Notes under the pieces: model-generated
What the model saw: only the letters and a program-made list of their open reading frames with translations
Told to the model about the DNA's origin: nothing
Databases searched by the model: none
Made by a program: the position numbers and the translations under genes
Part shown: positions 8,910-17,566 of the stretch, piece after piece
How positions within the stretch are numbered: the stretch's first letter is position 1
Layout of the letters: each line of letters starts with the position of its first letter
Source of the DNA: Arthrobacter ipis
GTDB lineage: Bacteria > Actinomycetota > Actinomycetes > Actinomycetales > Micrococcaceae
Length of the DNA: 64,000 bases
Direction: 5' to 3'
NCBI RefSeq assembly: GCF_014694315.1
Contig: NZ_JAAOXD010000007.1
Coordinates: forward strand, 102,825 to 166,824

Positions 8910-9551
8910 GTGTCACGCATGCCTGGTCTCAGCGGCGCAGAACGGACCACCACTGTGGTCATAGGCACCGGACTTCCCGGCTTGGCAATCGCCACGGAAC
9001 TCCGGCGACGCGGCGTTGATTCAATCATCGTCAGCAGGCTCGAATCCCCGAGGGGCGGCCAGTCATTCCAGAAATCCGCGCCGCAGCGGTGCGACGATGC
9101 CGAGGCAGCCTCGCTCCAGGAGCGGAACGAAATCCTCCGGCACCTGCGCAACTACGCGTCGAGCCACCAGCTGGATATCCGCAGCGACACGTCTGCCCTG
9201 TTGCTCGACAAGATGGGTACAGGGCAGGAAGCCTCGCTCCACCGCTGGGCCGTACACACCCCGGACGGCGTGCTGCTGGCCGACCACATCGTGCTCACCC
9301 GCTGCGCCCACAGCCAGCTGCGGCGCATGCTCACGGACCTCGGCATCTCCATTGGGGCCAACCTCGTCGCAACCATGCGTGCCATCGGCATCTACCTGGT
9401 GGGCGTTGGCGAGCTCATCACGCCCACGCCGAAGGAAGTCCTGCGCCAGGCAAAGGTGGTGGGCCAGGCCATCTCGGCGAAGGTCTACCCGGACAGCGTG
9501 CCCTCAATACTGACCGGAAGTTTCCCGGCGCTGCCCGCCGGCGCACTCTGA
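8910..9551 (+). CDS. Short FAD/NAD(P)-binding-like protein
   Basis: 213 residues from the GTG at 8910, chosen because GAGGAGG lies eight bases upstream; the frame continues upstream without plausible protein. The N-terminus has a Rossmann nucleotide-binding strand (TTVVIGTGLPGLAIATELRRRG, with GxGxxG) as in thioredoxin-reductase-like flavoproteins. The remainder keeps recognisable pieces only, such as a potential reassembled strand near GVLLADHIVLTR and a C-terminal LVGVGELITPTP. Full-length relatives have 300 or more residues, so this looks like a reduced or degenerate flavoprotein that may no longer catalyse redox chemistry. Convergent with the CopC-like gene. Confidence 0.7.
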   Translation: MSRMPGLSGAERTTTVVIGTGLPGLAIATELRRRGVDSIIVSRLESPRGGQSFQKSAPQRCDDAEAASLQERNEILRHLRNYASSHQLDIRSDTSALLLDKMGTGQEASLHRWAVHTPDGVLLADHIVLTRCAHSQLRRMLTDLGISIGANLVATMRAIGIYLVGVGELITPTPKEVLRQAKVVGQAISAKVYPDSVPSILTGSFPALPAGAL

Positions 9552-9565
9552 GGTCGCGATACTCA

Positions 9566-9579
9566 GGAGCCACGGCTCC
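9566..9579. terminator. Hairpin between convergent genes
   Basis: GGAGCC at 9566-9571 and GGCTCC at 9574-9579 form a six-pair stem with a two-base centre, between the stops of the FAD-binding-like gene and the CopC-like gene. Two further GCCGCGGC palindromes follow. There is no T run, so the role as a bidirectional terminator is inferred from position. Confidence 0.35.
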
Positions 9580-9623
9580 CTGAAGCCGCGGCACTCTAAC
9601 GCCGCGGCTGTCCGAAGCGGTCG

Positions 9624-10214
9624 CTAGTTCCCGTCGCCGTCAGGCTCGTCACTGACGCTGAGCCGCCGGCGGGCCAGCACACCCAGGGTGATGAGCAGGC
9701 CGAGGGCCACGGCTGCGAATATCACGATGCTCCACGGGAAGGGTTCCGAGGAATCCGGCGCTGTTCCCGTGGCCTGGGTTGCCCCCGGCTGTGGCGTACC
9801 GACGGTTTGGACCGGCGCCGCCGCTGCCCCCGCTGCAGCCGCCGTGGCAGTAAAGGAGAACGTGCCCTCTATCGGATGGGAGTCCGAGCTCACCACCCGC
9901 CACACGACCGAGTACTTCCCGGCAGGCGCGCCTTCCCGCAGGTTCTGCGTGGCGACGTTGTCCACGATCTCCACCTTGCCGTCGGCCCAGTCGGTTCCGG
10001 CGGCATCCGTCACCTTGACCTGGGAACCGAGCCCCAGCGGGGTGTTGTTGAAGGTTATCGAGACCTTCGCGGGCGCCGTCGCCACGGTGGCGCCGTCGGC
10101 CGGGCTGCTGGATTCGGCGGCATCGTGCGCGGAAGCGGGACCTGCCGTCAGTAGCAGGGCGACGAGCGCGAGCGCGCCAAGGAGGGCGGACAGCAACTGG
10201 CGGGTGAAACGCAT
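9624..10214 (-). CDS. CopC-domain copper-resistance-like exported protein
   Basis: 196 residues from the ATG at 10214, chosen because AGGAG stands ten bases upstream; a longer in-frame start at 10274 lacks a ribosome site. A signal peptide ends ...GPASA, leaving a mature N-terminal His-Asp (HDAAESSSPADG). The CopC beta-sandwich follows (ITFNNTPLGLGSQVKV; VVSSDSHPIEGTFSFT). The N-terminal His, an internal Asp and the His in SDSHP match Cu(II) ligands of CopC. After an Ala/Pro/Thr linker a single membrane span (~155-177) and a charged tail anchor it at the outer face. No CopD partner is adjacent, as in the stand-alone YcnJ/CopC-like proteins of Gram-positives. Confidence 0.88.
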   Translation of the reverse strand: MRFTRQLLSALLGALALVALLLTAGPASAHDAAESSSPADGATVATAPAKVSITFNNTPLGLGSQVKVTDAAGTDWADGKVEIVDNVATQNLREGAPAGKYSVVWRVVSSDSHPIEGTFSFTATAAAAGAAAAPVQTVGTPQPGATQATGTAPDSSEPFPWSIVIFAAVALGLLITLGVLARRRLSVSDEPDGDGN

Positions 10215-10327
10215 GGGCGGACTACTCCTAGTGTTGACTTCCTTACAGACTAGGCGAATTTGCTGGGACGGCACCCGGCAACCTACTAGGATTCAAGTAA
10301 CCCCCCAACACTCTCACCGGAGGACTA

Positions 10328-11767
10328 ATGCTCAAGCAGGGCTCTGCACTGGACCGGTACTTCAAGATATCCGAACGGGGGTCCAACCTCTCCCGCGAGG
10401 TCCGGGGCGGTTTTGCCACCTTCTTCGCCATGAGCTACATCGTGGTGCTGAACCCCCTGATCCTGTCCGTTGCGGACTCCTCCGGGGCCACACTCGGTTT
10501 CCAGGCCGTCGCCGCGGTCACGGCCTTTGTTGCCGGCATCCTGACCATCCTCATGGGCGCGTGGGCCAAGCACCCGTTTGCCATGGCCACGGGCCTGGGC
10601 GTCAACGCCTTCGTGGCCGTGACAGTGGCCACTAACCCGGGGCTAACCTGGCCGGACATGATGGGGCTGGTGGTCCTCTCCGGCGTCACCATGATGATCC
10701 TGGTCCTGACCGGATTCCGGACCGCCGTGTTCCGGGCCGTTCCGGACGGGCTCAAGACCGCAATCGTGGTGGGCATCGGCCTGTTCATCGCCCTCATTGG
10801 CCTGGTCAACGCCGGCTTTGTCCGGCGCGTCCCGGACGCGGCCGGGACCACCGTTCCGGTGGGCCTGGGCTTTGACGGCAAGCTCCTGGGGTGGCCAACC
10901 CTGGTGTTCGTCTTCGGCCTGATCCTGACCATCGCCCTGCTGGTGCGCAACGTCAAGGGTGCCATCCTGATCGGCATCGTCGCCTCCACCATCCTGGCCG
11001 TCATCCTTGAGTTCACGCTGCACATCGGCCCCAGCTTCGACGGCAAGAACTTCAACCCGCAGGGCTGGTCCCTGGTTGCCCCCAAGTTCACCGAATGGGC
11101 GGCTCCCGACCTCTCCCTGATCGGCAAGGCCAACCCCATCGGCGCCTTCGGCCATCTGGGCGTTGTGGCTGCCGCGCTGCTCGCCTTCGTGATCCTGCTC
11201 AGCATCTTCTTCGACGCGATGGGTACCATGGTGGGCCTGGCCAACGAGGCCGGAACTGTGGACAAGGACGGCAACATCCCCAATGTTGACCGCGTGCTGC
11301 AGGTGGACGCCCTCGGCGCCATCGTCGGCGGCGGCGCCTCCGTGTCCTCCAACCAGATCTACGTCGAGTCAGGCGCGGGCATCGGCGAGGGCGCGCGGAC
11401 CGGCCTGGCCTCGATCGTGACCGGCCTGCTGTTCCTGGTGGCCATGTTCTTCACCCCGCTGATCAACCTGGTGCCCTTCGAGGCTGTGGCCCCGGCCCTG
11501 GTGGTGGTCGGCTTCATGATGGTGGCCCAGATCGGCAAGATCCACTGGCAGGACTGGGGCATCGCCTTGCCCGCCTTCCTCACGTTCACGCTGATGCCGT
11601 TCACCTATTCGATCGCCAACGGCCTGGGCGCCGGCTTCATCTCCTACGTCCTCATCCGGACCTTCCAGGGCCGCACCCGCGAAGTGCACCCGCTGATGTG
11701 GGCCGTCGCGGCAGCCTTCGTCCTGTTCTTCGCCATTGGCCCGATCGAACAGGCGCTGGGCATGTAG
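10328..11767 (+). CDS. NCS2-family purine permease (AzgA-like)
   Basis: 479 residues, about 12-14 hydrophobic segments. It matches the AzgA/PbuG branch of the nucleobase-cation symporter-2 family: REVRGGFATFFAMSYIVVLNP at the start, ATGLGVNAFVAV near residue 85, SIFFDAMGTMVGLANEAG near residue 298, and VSSNQIYVESGAGIGEGARTG carrying the family's conserved Glu. Members import hypoxanthine, guanine or adenine with protons. GGAGG precedes the ATG. Neighbouring genes do not suggest a purine operon; it is divergent from the CopC-like gene. Confidence 0.93.
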   Translation: MLKQGSALDRYFKISERGSNLSREVRGGFATFFAMSYIVVLNPLILSVADSSGATLGFQAVAAVTAFVAGILTILMGAWAKHPFAMATGLGVNAFVAVTVATNPGLTWPDMMGLVVLSGVTMMILVLTGFRTAVFRAVPDGLKTAIVVGIGLFIALIGLVNAGFVRRVPDAAGTTVPVGLGFDGKLLGWPTLVFVFGLILTIALLVRNVKGAILIGIVASTILAVILEFTLHIGPSFDGKNFNPQGWSLVAPKFTEWAAPDLSLIGKANPIGAFGHLGVVAAALLAFVILLSIFFDAMGTMVGLANEAGTVDKDGNIPNVDRVLQVDALGAIVGGGASVSSNQIYVESGAGIGEGARTGLASIVTGLLFLVAMFFTPLINLVPFEAVAPALVVVGFMMVAQIGKIHWQDWGIALPAFLTFTLMPFTYSIANGLGAGFISYVLIRTFQGRTREVHPLMWAVAAAFVLFFAIGPIEQALGM

Positions 11768-11789
11768 CAGCCTCCGCTTCCCCGCCGCT

Positions 11790-11844
11790 GAGATGGCACT
11801 TGGCGGCAGTGTTCCCCAGTGACACTGCCGCCGAGTGCCATCTC
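11790..11844. repeat. Long inverted repeat downstream of the purine permease
   Basis: Arms at 11790-11812 and 11822-11844 are 23 bases each and fully complementary if one G-U pair is allowed, around a nine-base loop. No T run follows. It starts 22 bases after the permease stop and could terminate or stabilise that transcript. Its sequence (arm begins GAGATGGCACT) differs from the GTAAC-type hairpins elsewhere in the window, so it is a second palindrome type. Confidence 0.8.
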
Positions 11845-11857
11845 GCGCTTAAGCGGG

Positions 11858-11873
11858 TTCCGGTATTCCAGAC
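11858..11873. promoter_or_regulatory. Candidate HutR operator upstream of hutG
   Basis: TTCCGGTATTCCAGAC, 54 bases before the hutG ATG. It is identical in 15 of 16 positions to the site at 21108-21123 upstream of hutU and fits the palindrome GTCYGGNATNCCRGAC. See the IclR-type regulator at 21192-22016. Confidence 0.7.
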
Positions 11874-11927
11874 ATCACGACGGCGGCGCTGCTGGCTTTC
11901 GCTGTGTCCCTGCGGTGAGCTTGAAGC

Positions 11928-12908
11928 ATGGACTTTCCCGCGCTCTCGGTTGACGCTGCACCCCGCCCCTGGACAGGCCGTTTCGACGGCGACGGTGCAG
12001 CGCACCGCAGGTGGTGGCAGGCCGTGAACCCGGGCACCGGTACCACTGCTGCGCTGCACACTGCCGCCCCGAACACCCCGGCCCCTGCACAGCGCCCCGC
12101 CGTGATCCTCGGCTTCTGCAGCGATGAGGGCGTGCGCCGGAACAAGGGCAGGACCGGAGCTGCGGCCGCCCCTGCGGCCGTCCGCAGTGCGTTGGGCCCT
12201 TTGGCCTATCACTCGGACCGGCCCGCTGCGGACGCCGGCGACGTGGTGGTCCGCGACGGCGAGCTGGAGGCCGGCCAGGCCCGCGCAGGCCTCGCCGTTT
12301 CCGCGCTGCTCGACCGCGGCCACCTCACCTTGCTGCTGGGCGGCGGCCACGAAACCGCGTACGCGAGCTACCTCGGCGTGGCGGGGTCCCGGGCGGTCCG
12401 CGATGGCCAGCGGCTGGGCGTACTTAATCTCGATGCCCACTTCGACCTCAGGGATGAGGCCGCCCCCAGCTCGGGGACTCCGTTCCTCCAGATGGCCCGC
12501 GCAGAAGCGGCCGCAGGACGCGAACTGAAGTACGCCGTCGTCGGAATTTCCGAACCCAACAACACGCGGGCGCTGTTCAGCACCGCCGAGGAACTGGGGG
12601 TGCGGTACCTGCTGGATGAGGACTGCACTGCCGGGGCGGCGGAGGCTTTTGTGGCGGATTTCCTCAGCGGGATCGACGTGCTGTACCTGACCATCGACCT
12701 TGACGTGCTGCCGGCGGCGGTGGCTCCCGGAGTCAGCGCCCCGGCCGCATATGGCGTTCCACTGCCGGTGATCAGTGCCGTCTGCCGCCAGGTGGTGGCC
12801 AGCGGCAAGCTGCTGCACGCGGACGTCGCCGAGCTGAACCCGGCCTTCGACATCGACAATCGGACGGCCCGGGTTGCCGCGCGGCTGGTCAGCATCCTGC
12901 TGGGCTAA
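11928..12908 (+). CDS. hutG: Formimidoylglutamase (arginase superfamily)
   Basis: 326 residues. It hydrolyses N-formimidoyl-L-glutamate to glutamate and formamide, the last step of histidine degradation in this pathway version. Ureohydrolase manganese-binding motifs are present: GGGHETAY (~residue 130), NLDAHFDLR (~165) and TIDLDVLPAAVAPGVSAPA (~250). The LDAHFDLR/GTPF combination is the HutG type rather than arginase or agmatinase. It is not linked to hutUH (5.6 kb away) but carries the same operator-like palindrome 54 bases upstream of its ATG. The ribosome site is weak. Confidence 0.92.
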   Translation: MDFPALSVDAAPRPWTGRFDGDGAAHRRWWQAVNPGTGTTAALHTAAPNTPAPAQRPAVILGFCSDEGVRRNKGRTGAAAAPAAVRSALGPLAYHSDRPAADAGDVVVRDGELEAGQARAGLAVSALLDRGHLTLLLGGGHETAYASYLGVAGSRAVRDGQRLGVLNLDAHFDLRDEAAPSSGTPFLQMARAEAAAGRELKYAVVGISEPNNTRALFSTAEELGVRYLLDEDCTAGAAEAFVADFLSGIDVLYLTIDLDVLPAAVAPGVSAPAAYGVPLPVISAVCRQVVASGKLLHADVAELNPAFDIDNRTARVAARLVSILLG

Positions 12909-12916
12909 GCAGCTGC

Positions 12917-12948
12917 TTGCCCGGCCAGCTAATTCGCGGGCCGGGCAA
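12917..12948. terminator. Bidirectional hairpin between convergent hutG and the PBP gene
   Basis: TTGCCCGGCC at 12917-12926 and GGCCGGGCAA at 12939-12948 are perfect ten-base arms around a 12-base loop, in the 50-base gap between two convergent stops. Position and stability suggest shared termination. Confidence 0.65.
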
Positions 12949-12958
12949 TCTGTGCCCG

Positions 12959-15184
12959 CTAATCCTTGGGCTTGGGCTTGGGCTTGTGCGACGGCTTCGG
13001 GGCTGGCCGGGCGGGCGCCTTGGGCTTGGCCGCAGGCTTGCTGACGATCGACGCCGGGGGCTTGGGGAAGGCGCCCGCCGGATAGAGCCGCGCCACCTGG
13101 AGCATGTAGTTCGCCCACTGCGGGCCCGCGATCATGTAGCCGTCAATGCGGTCATAGTGCTTGCCGTTGACAGTGAGATTCCGGCCCGGTCGCTGCTGGC
13201 CCTCCAGGGCGTCCCCGAAGAACGAGGCCGTGGCCAGGCCTGTGGTGTAGCCCAGCACCCAGGTGGCGCCGTTGCTGTTGTTGGTGCCCGTTTTGGCCGC
13301 CACGGGCACGGTTTTCTGCACCTTCGGGTTGATGTAGATGCCCGAGCCCTTGTTGAGCATGTCCTGAAGGGCCTTGTTCACTCCGCGGACCACGCTCTTG
13401 TCCACGCTGTCGCTGCACTTCTGGGCGTCCGCCGGAAGCCTCTTGCCGGCCATGTCCGTCACCCCGGCCAGGGCCACCGGCACGCAATGCCGGCCGTCGG
13501 CCGCGAAGGTGGCAAAGGCGTTGGCCATGGTCAGCGGAGCAACCCCGGTGCCGCCCAGAAGGTTGCCCAGCTGGTGCATGTTGATCGGTGTCCCGTCCAG
13601 CCCGCTGTGGAGCCCGACGGCGTTGACCATGTTCTGGATCCCGCAGAAGTCCAGCTGGGCGGCTTCGGCAAAGGTGGCCGTGTTGATGGAGTTAAACAGC
13701 CCGTAGTCCGCGGGCATCTTGCGGTAGTAGCCCTCCGAGGCGTTCTGGAGGTCATCAGCCGTTTCGAGTCCTGCCCTGCGCTGCTTGGTGCTGTAGCCGC
13801 CGGCCACTTTGCCGCAGGAGGACCGCCAGCGGAATCCCAGCGGGTACTCGCGCTTGGAGGCGTCCAGCACCGTGGTCATGGTCTTGCCCTGGTGCAGCCA
13901 CTCGGCGAAGGTAAAGGGCTTCATGGTGGACCCCGGCTGGAACCCGCCAGCGCCGTTGAGGTCGTTGCCATTCGCGTCCTTGGCGTCCACGTTGAAATTC
14001 AGCTGGGTATCAAACTTCCCGGGCCGTGGCAGGTACACCGTGTTCTGGGCCATCGCCAGGACTTTGCCGGTCCCCGGCTGCACCGTGACCAGCGACGCGC
14101 CCCACCTGTCCGGATTGGCGCCGGCTGTGGCGTTCACCTGCGCCTGCGCCCTGGCCTGCAGCCGGCTGTCCAGTGTGGTGGTGATGGTCAGGCCGCCGCG
14201 GAAGAGCCGCTTTTCGCGCGCTTCCGTATCCGCGCCGTAGGCCGGGTTGTTGAGGAAGAGGTGGGTCACGTAGTCACAGAAGTACGGCGCTATCGTTGCG
14301 GCGGCGCATCCCTGCCGCGAGGGCTTGACCTTCACGCCCACGGCGGACTTCACGGCGGCGTCATACTGCTTCTTGGTGATCATCTTCTGCTTGAGCATTT
14401 CGCCGAGAACCTGGTTGCGGCGCGCCAGGGAGTTCTTGGGGTTGGCCACGGGATCGTAGAAGCTGGGGCTGTTCACCAGGCCCGCGAGCAGTGCCGACTG
14501 GGGCAGGTTCAGCTTGCTGGCCGGAACACTGAAGAAGTACTGCGCCGCCGCCTCGATGCCGTACGCGCTGCGGTTGAAGAAGACGATATTCAGGTAGCCC
14601 TCGAGGATCTGGTCCTTGGTGAACTTCTTTTCCAATGCCATCGCGAGCCGCATCTCGCGCAGCTTGTCCCCCATGGTCTTCTGCCCGCTGAGGACCACCT
14701 GATCCTCACGGCCCTCGGAAATCAGGGACTCGTTCACAATGTTGGTGACGTACTGCTGGGTGAGGGTGGAGGCGCCCTGCCGGTCGCCGCGGGTCAGATT
14801 GCTGGTCAGCGCGCGCAGGATGCCCTGCGTGTCGACGCCGCTGTGTTCATAAAAGCGGCTGTCCTCGATGGCGACGGCGGCCTTCCGGATGAACGGGGAC
14901 ATCTGCTTTAGGGGCACGCGGACGCGGTTCTCGGAATAGAACGTGGCGATGAGTTTGCCGTCCGCCGTCAGCATGCGGGTGGTCTGCGACGGCGCGGGCA
15001 CCGCGAGCTCGGTGGGGAGGCTGTTGAAGTAGGAAATGGACCTGCTGACCGAGGTGCCGGCGAGGGCGGCCCCGGGCACCAGGAAGCTGGCCGCGAGGAC
15101 CCCGCAGACGCAGCTGACAAGCACGAACCCCAGCAACTTTGCCACGCCGAGAGCCATACGGGGTATCAACCTTTTGCCTGCCAT
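12959..15184 (-). CDS. Class A penicillin-binding protein (GT51 + transpeptidase)
   Basis: 741 residues. An N-terminal anchor (~residues 13-42) is followed by a GT51 glycosyltransferase with AIEDSRFYEHSG (catalytic Glu ~108), GASTLTQQYV and EGYLNIVFFNRSAYG. The penicillin-binding transpeptidase has the SxxK serine in GSTMKPF (~419), the SxN-type element in SINTATF and KTGT near residue 625. It polymerises and cross-links peptidoglycan at the outer membrane face. The C-terminal ~30 residues are a Lys/Pro/Ala-rich tail (KPKAPARPAPKPSHKPKPKP), common in actinobacterial PonA-type proteins, probably wall-interacting. No PASTA domain. Confidence 0.95.
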   Translation of the reverse strand: MAGKRLIPRMALGVAKLLGFVLVSCVCGVLAASFLVPGAALAGTSVSRSISYFNSLPTELAVPAPSQTTRMLTADGKLIATFYSENRVRVPLKQMSPFIRKAAVAIEDSRFYEHSGVDTQGILRALTSNLTRGDRQGASTLTQQYVTNIVNESLISEGREDQVVLSGQKTMGDKLREMRLAMALEKKFTKDQILEGYLNIVFFNRSAYGIEAAAQYFFSVPASKLNLPQSALLAGLVNSPSFYDPVANPKNSLARRNQVLGEMLKQKMITKKQYDAAVKSAVGVKVKPSRQGCAAATIAPYFCDYVTHLFLNNPAYGADTEAREKRLFRGGLTITTTLDSRLQARAQAQVNATAGANPDRWGASLVTVQPGTGKVLAMAQNTVYLPRPGKFDTQLNFNVDAKDANGNDLNGAGGFQPGSTMKPFTFAEWLHQGKTMTTVLDASKREYPLGFRWRSSCGKVAGGYSTKQRRAGLETADDLQNASEGYYRKMPADYGLFNSINTATFAEAAQLDFCGIQNMVNAVGLHSGLDGTPINMHQLGNLLGGTGVAPLTMANAFATFAADGRHCVPVALAGVTDMAGKRLPADAQKCSDSVDKSVVRGVNKALQDMLNKGSGIYINPKVQKTVPVAAKTGTNNSNGATWVLGYTTGLATASFFGDALEGQQRPGRNLTVNGKHYDRIDGYMIAGPQWANYMLQVARLYPAGAFPKPPASIVSKPAAKPKAPARPAPKPSHKPKPKPKD

Positions 15185-15256
15185 GATCCAAGCTCACCAC
15201 ACCACCGGAGTGAATACAGAATATTCACGGCCCGGGACCCTGCTTCCTTCCCCGCA

Positions 15257-16561
15257 TCAGACCGGCGTGTGGGGGGCCTTTCCCTCGTCGCCGAATTTCT
15301 CGGCGGCCCTGCGTTCGCGCAGCCGGTCCAGGCGTTTCATGACCGGCGCCGTGGTGGCGCCATGCAGCACCACGGACATGGCCACGACGAGTGCGACGAT
15401 GCTCCACAGGTACTCCGCCCGGTCCCCGAAGGCGCCCTGGCCCAGCGCGTAGGCCAAGTAATACAGGGACCCGATGCCCCGGATGCCGAAGAAGGAAATG
15501 GCGATCCGTTCCCGGGGACCGGTCTTGCCGCGGGCCAGTGCCAGCCAGCCGGACAGCGGACGGACCAGGACCAAGAAGGCCAGCGCAACACCCACCTCTG
15601 CCCAGCCGACGTCGGCCAGCAGGCCCCGCGCGATCGCTCCGCCCAGGAGGACCAGGATGACCACTGTCAGCAGCCGCTCCAACTGTTCCACGTAGGAGTG
15701 AAGAATGCGGTGGTAACCATGGGTGCGCTCCGCCGCCCTGATGGTCACAGCACATACGAAAACCGCGATGAAGCCGTAGCCCTCGATCATTTCGGTGACA
15801 CCGTAGGCCAGGAAGGTGGCGGCCAGCGCAACGAAGCCCTCAGAGTGGTTGGACAGCCGGATGCTATCGTGCCTGGCGGAGAAGAAAAGCCGGGCCAGCG
15901 CCTTGCCCGTGCCGTAGCCGAGCAGCAAACCCGTTCCGATGCGCCACAAGACGTCCACGCCGAACCACTCCGGAAACCAGGCCGACGGCGCCGTCCCCAC
16001 AAGGCTCATGGCAATGGCCAGGTACACAAAGGGAAAGGCCAGCCCGTCATTCAGTCCCGCCTCCGAGGTCAGCGTGAACCTGACCTCGTCCTCCTGGTCG
16101 GTGCCCTCCTCCTCGTCGGCCGGCTCGCCCACCTGCACCTCGGAGGCCAGGACCGGATCCGTGGGTGCCAGTGCGGCGGCCACGAGGAGCGCGGTGGCGA
16201 GTCCCAGGCCCAGCAGCCAGAGTCCGAGGAGCGTCAGGCCCAGCATGCACAGGGGCATGGCAATGCCCAGCATCCGCCAGGTGGTCGCCCAGTTCCGCCG
16301 CCCCACCGAACGGTCGAGCGCCAGCCCGGCTCCCATCAGTGAAATGATCACGCAGATTTCGGTCAGATGCAGCGTCAACTCGGGGTGCTGAAGAGGGCTC
16401 GGATCCGGAAGGTTGGGAAGCAGGCCGAAGGCGGCCGCGCCGGCGCCCAGGAACACCATGGGCATGGAGATCGGAGCATTGCGCAGCGCCTTTGGCAGGA
16501 TGGCAGCAACAAAGACGGCTGCGCCCGCCGCGGCGAACATGATGCTGGCACCTTCAAACAC
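15257..16561 (-). CDS. Monovalent cation/proton antiporter, CPA1 family
   Basis: 434 residues from the GTG at 16561, which has AGGAGG five bases upstream; the frame is open for 36 codons before it. About 12 membrane segments. The CPA1 ion-site region is AAALAPTDPVLASEVQVG, followed after an acidic cytoplasmic loop (EEEGTDQEDE) by TSEAGLNDGLAFPFVYLA, the conserved Asn-Asp pair. IRAAERTHGYHRILHSYVEQLER is also typical of actinobacterial members. It exchanges Na+ or K+ for H+, supporting pH and salt homeostasis. The C-terminus is short, with no TrkA-C regulatory domain. Confidence 0.92.
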   Translation of the reverse strand: MFEGASIMFAAAGAAVFVAAILPKALRNAPISMPMVFLGAGAAAFGLLPNLPDPSPLQHPELTLHLTEICVIISLMGAGLALDRSVGRRNWATTWRMLGIAMPLCMLGLTLLGLWLLGLGLATALLVAAALAPTDPVLASEVQVGEPADEEEGTDQEDEVRFTLTSEAGLNDGLAFPFVYLAIAMSLVGTAPSAWFPEWFGVDVLWRIGTGLLLGYGTGKALARLFFSARHDSIRLSNHSEGFVALAATFLAYGVTEMIEGYGFIAVFVCAVTIRAAERTHGYHRILHSYVEQLERLLTVVILVLLGGAIARGLLADVGWAEVGVALAFLVLVRPLSGWLALARGKTGPRERIAISFFGIRGIGSLYYLAYALGQGAFGDRAEYLWSIVALVVAMSVVLHGATTAPVMKRLDRLRERRAAEKFGDEGKAPHTPV

Positions 16562-16685
16562 GGTCGCCTCCTGCGCCGTCGGCCTCTCAGACCTCACCAA
16601 CACTAGCGCTCGGAGCGCCGCCGGGGGCTTTCCGCCGGACGCAAAAGGGCTGTGTGCATGCGCTGGCATGGAAGAATGGTTGATG

Positions 16686-16719
16686 CGACAACTGTCGTCA
16701 ACATGCTTGTCAAATGACA
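16686..16719. promoter_or_regulatory. Two small palindromes in the antiporter promoter region
   Basis: CGACAACTGTCG (16686-16697) and TGTCAAATGACA (16708-16719) are 5-2-5 inverted repeats of opposite sense in the 230-base gap between the antiporter (minus) and a small plus-strand gene. They may be regulator sites, but no regulator is adjacent. Tentative. Confidence 0.35.
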
Positions 16720-16791
16720 GTCATCTTACCTTTGTGCTGATTCCCGGTAGAATGGGCTACTGCCCCCGGCAGAACCACAGAAAGTCAGTAC

Positions 16792-17052
16792 ATGAGCACA
16801 GCAACTATGGAGCGCCCAACCGCTCCTACGAGCGACGCACGCTCCGCGGATGCCCGGTCCATCGACCTGGCGTTCACGAGTGCCGCCCAGGTCCACGACG
16901 GCCTGGAAAGCGCGGTGGAGACGCTGATCGAAACGGCTGCCCAGGAAGGCACCTGCGGCATCAAGGTCACGCGCCTCGAGCCAGGCCGATACACGGTGGC
17001 CCTCGACGAGTCTGTTCCCTTCGGTGAAACACACGAGGACATCGCGGCCTAG
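16792..17052 (+). CDS. Small hypothetical protein
   Basis: 86 residues, not recognised. The N-terminal 30 are Ser/Ala/Asp-rich and probably disordered. The rest looks like a compact alpha-beta domain (AAQVHDGLESAVETLIETAAQ helix, then GIKVTRLEPGRYTVALDESVPFG as two strands). GAAAG lies before the ATG. It stands alone, followed seven bases after its stop by a strong terminator, so it is transcribed as a monocistronic message. Likely cytoplasmic. Confidence 0.75.
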   Translation: MSTATMERPTAPTSDARSADARSIDLAFTSAAQVHDGLESAVETLIETAAQEGTCGIKVTRLEPGRYTVALDESVPFGETHEDIAA

Positions 17053-17058
17053 CACGCG

Positions 17059-17124
17059 AAAAAGCCCCCGATCCTGGACTCATTCTGGCCGAACGGCCGA
17101 ATGATCCAAGGTCGGGGGCTTTTT
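17059..17124 (+). terminator. Strong intrinsic terminator
   Basis: AAAAAGCCCCCGA at 17059-17071 pairs with TCGGGGGCTTTTT at 17112-17124, with a second inner stem (GGCCG/CGGCC) and a T-rich tail. It lies between the small plus-strand gene and the minus-strand gene at 17166, so it probably terminates transcription from both sides. Confidence 0.9.
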
Positions 17125-17165
17125 GTTTTCCGGTGCGCGACCTGCCGCGCGCGGCTTCAGCCGGA

Positions 17166-17402
17166 CTACATCCGGCGCACCTGCACGCCGTCGGACTTCA
17201 TGAAGAGCTGCGATTCCGCCACTCCGCCGCAGATAACCCACAGCACGTTTCCGCTCCGTGAGACTTCCTCCACCTCGCCTGCCGCAATGACATGAGCATG
17301 CTTGATGATCTCGACCCGCTCGCCCACGTGCAGCGATCCCCAGTTGGAAACCGTAGCTGCGTGTGCGATGCGTCTGGACAGGACTGTCCCGCGTGCTTTC
17401 AT
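17166..17402 (-). CDS. Small hypothetical protein
   Basis: 78 residues from the ATG at 17402 (MKARGTVLSRRIAHAATV); a GTG at 17441 would add 13 residues and has AGAGG only two bases upstream, so the start is uncertain. The protein is rich in beta-forming segments (HVGERVEIIKHAHVIAAGEVEEVSR, VLWVICGG) and ends with a basic tail. The pattern suggests a small beta-barrel, perhaps nucleic-acid- or ligand-binding. I recognise it only as an uncharacterised actinobacterial type. It lies just downstream of, and in the same direction as, the histidine ammonia-lyase region. Confidence 0.65.
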   Translation of the reverse strand: MKARGTVLSRRIAHAATVSNWGSLHVGERVEIIKHAHVIAAGEVEEVSRSGNVLWVICGGVAESQLFMKSDGVQVRRM

Positions 17403-17566
17403 TTGAACTTCTACCCCTTTGTGGATGTTCTTTTCCGCCACAGCCTCTTTGATGTGACTTTTACTACACCTTCAGTTCTACTACACTCTTCGGCCTTCGT
17501 GTGGCGCGTTGCAGAGTATTTCGGCACCGCCGGCAAATGGTTGCCGGCGGTGCACTTTGTTCACCG

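Noticed and set aside
8464..8916. Minus-strand open frames over the 23-bp repeats upstream of the universal stress gene.
   Set aside because: They translate to repetitive Arg/Lys/Ser/Gly-rich peptides in two frames, have no convincing ribosome site and exist because the repeats lack stops.
8800..9100. Sequences such as GGCTCGAATCCCCGAGG considered as a tRNA T-arm.
   Set aside because: It lies inside the FAD-binding-like coding frame and no cloverleaf can be formed around it. No tRNA was found anywhere in the window.
12917..14911. A very long open frame (over 600 codons) on the plus strand opposite the penicillin-binding protein gene.
   Set aside because: It is antisense to a gene with complete GT51 and transpeptidase motifs; its translation is His/Gly/Val/Gln-rich with no family pattern, as expected from high-GC third-codon bias.
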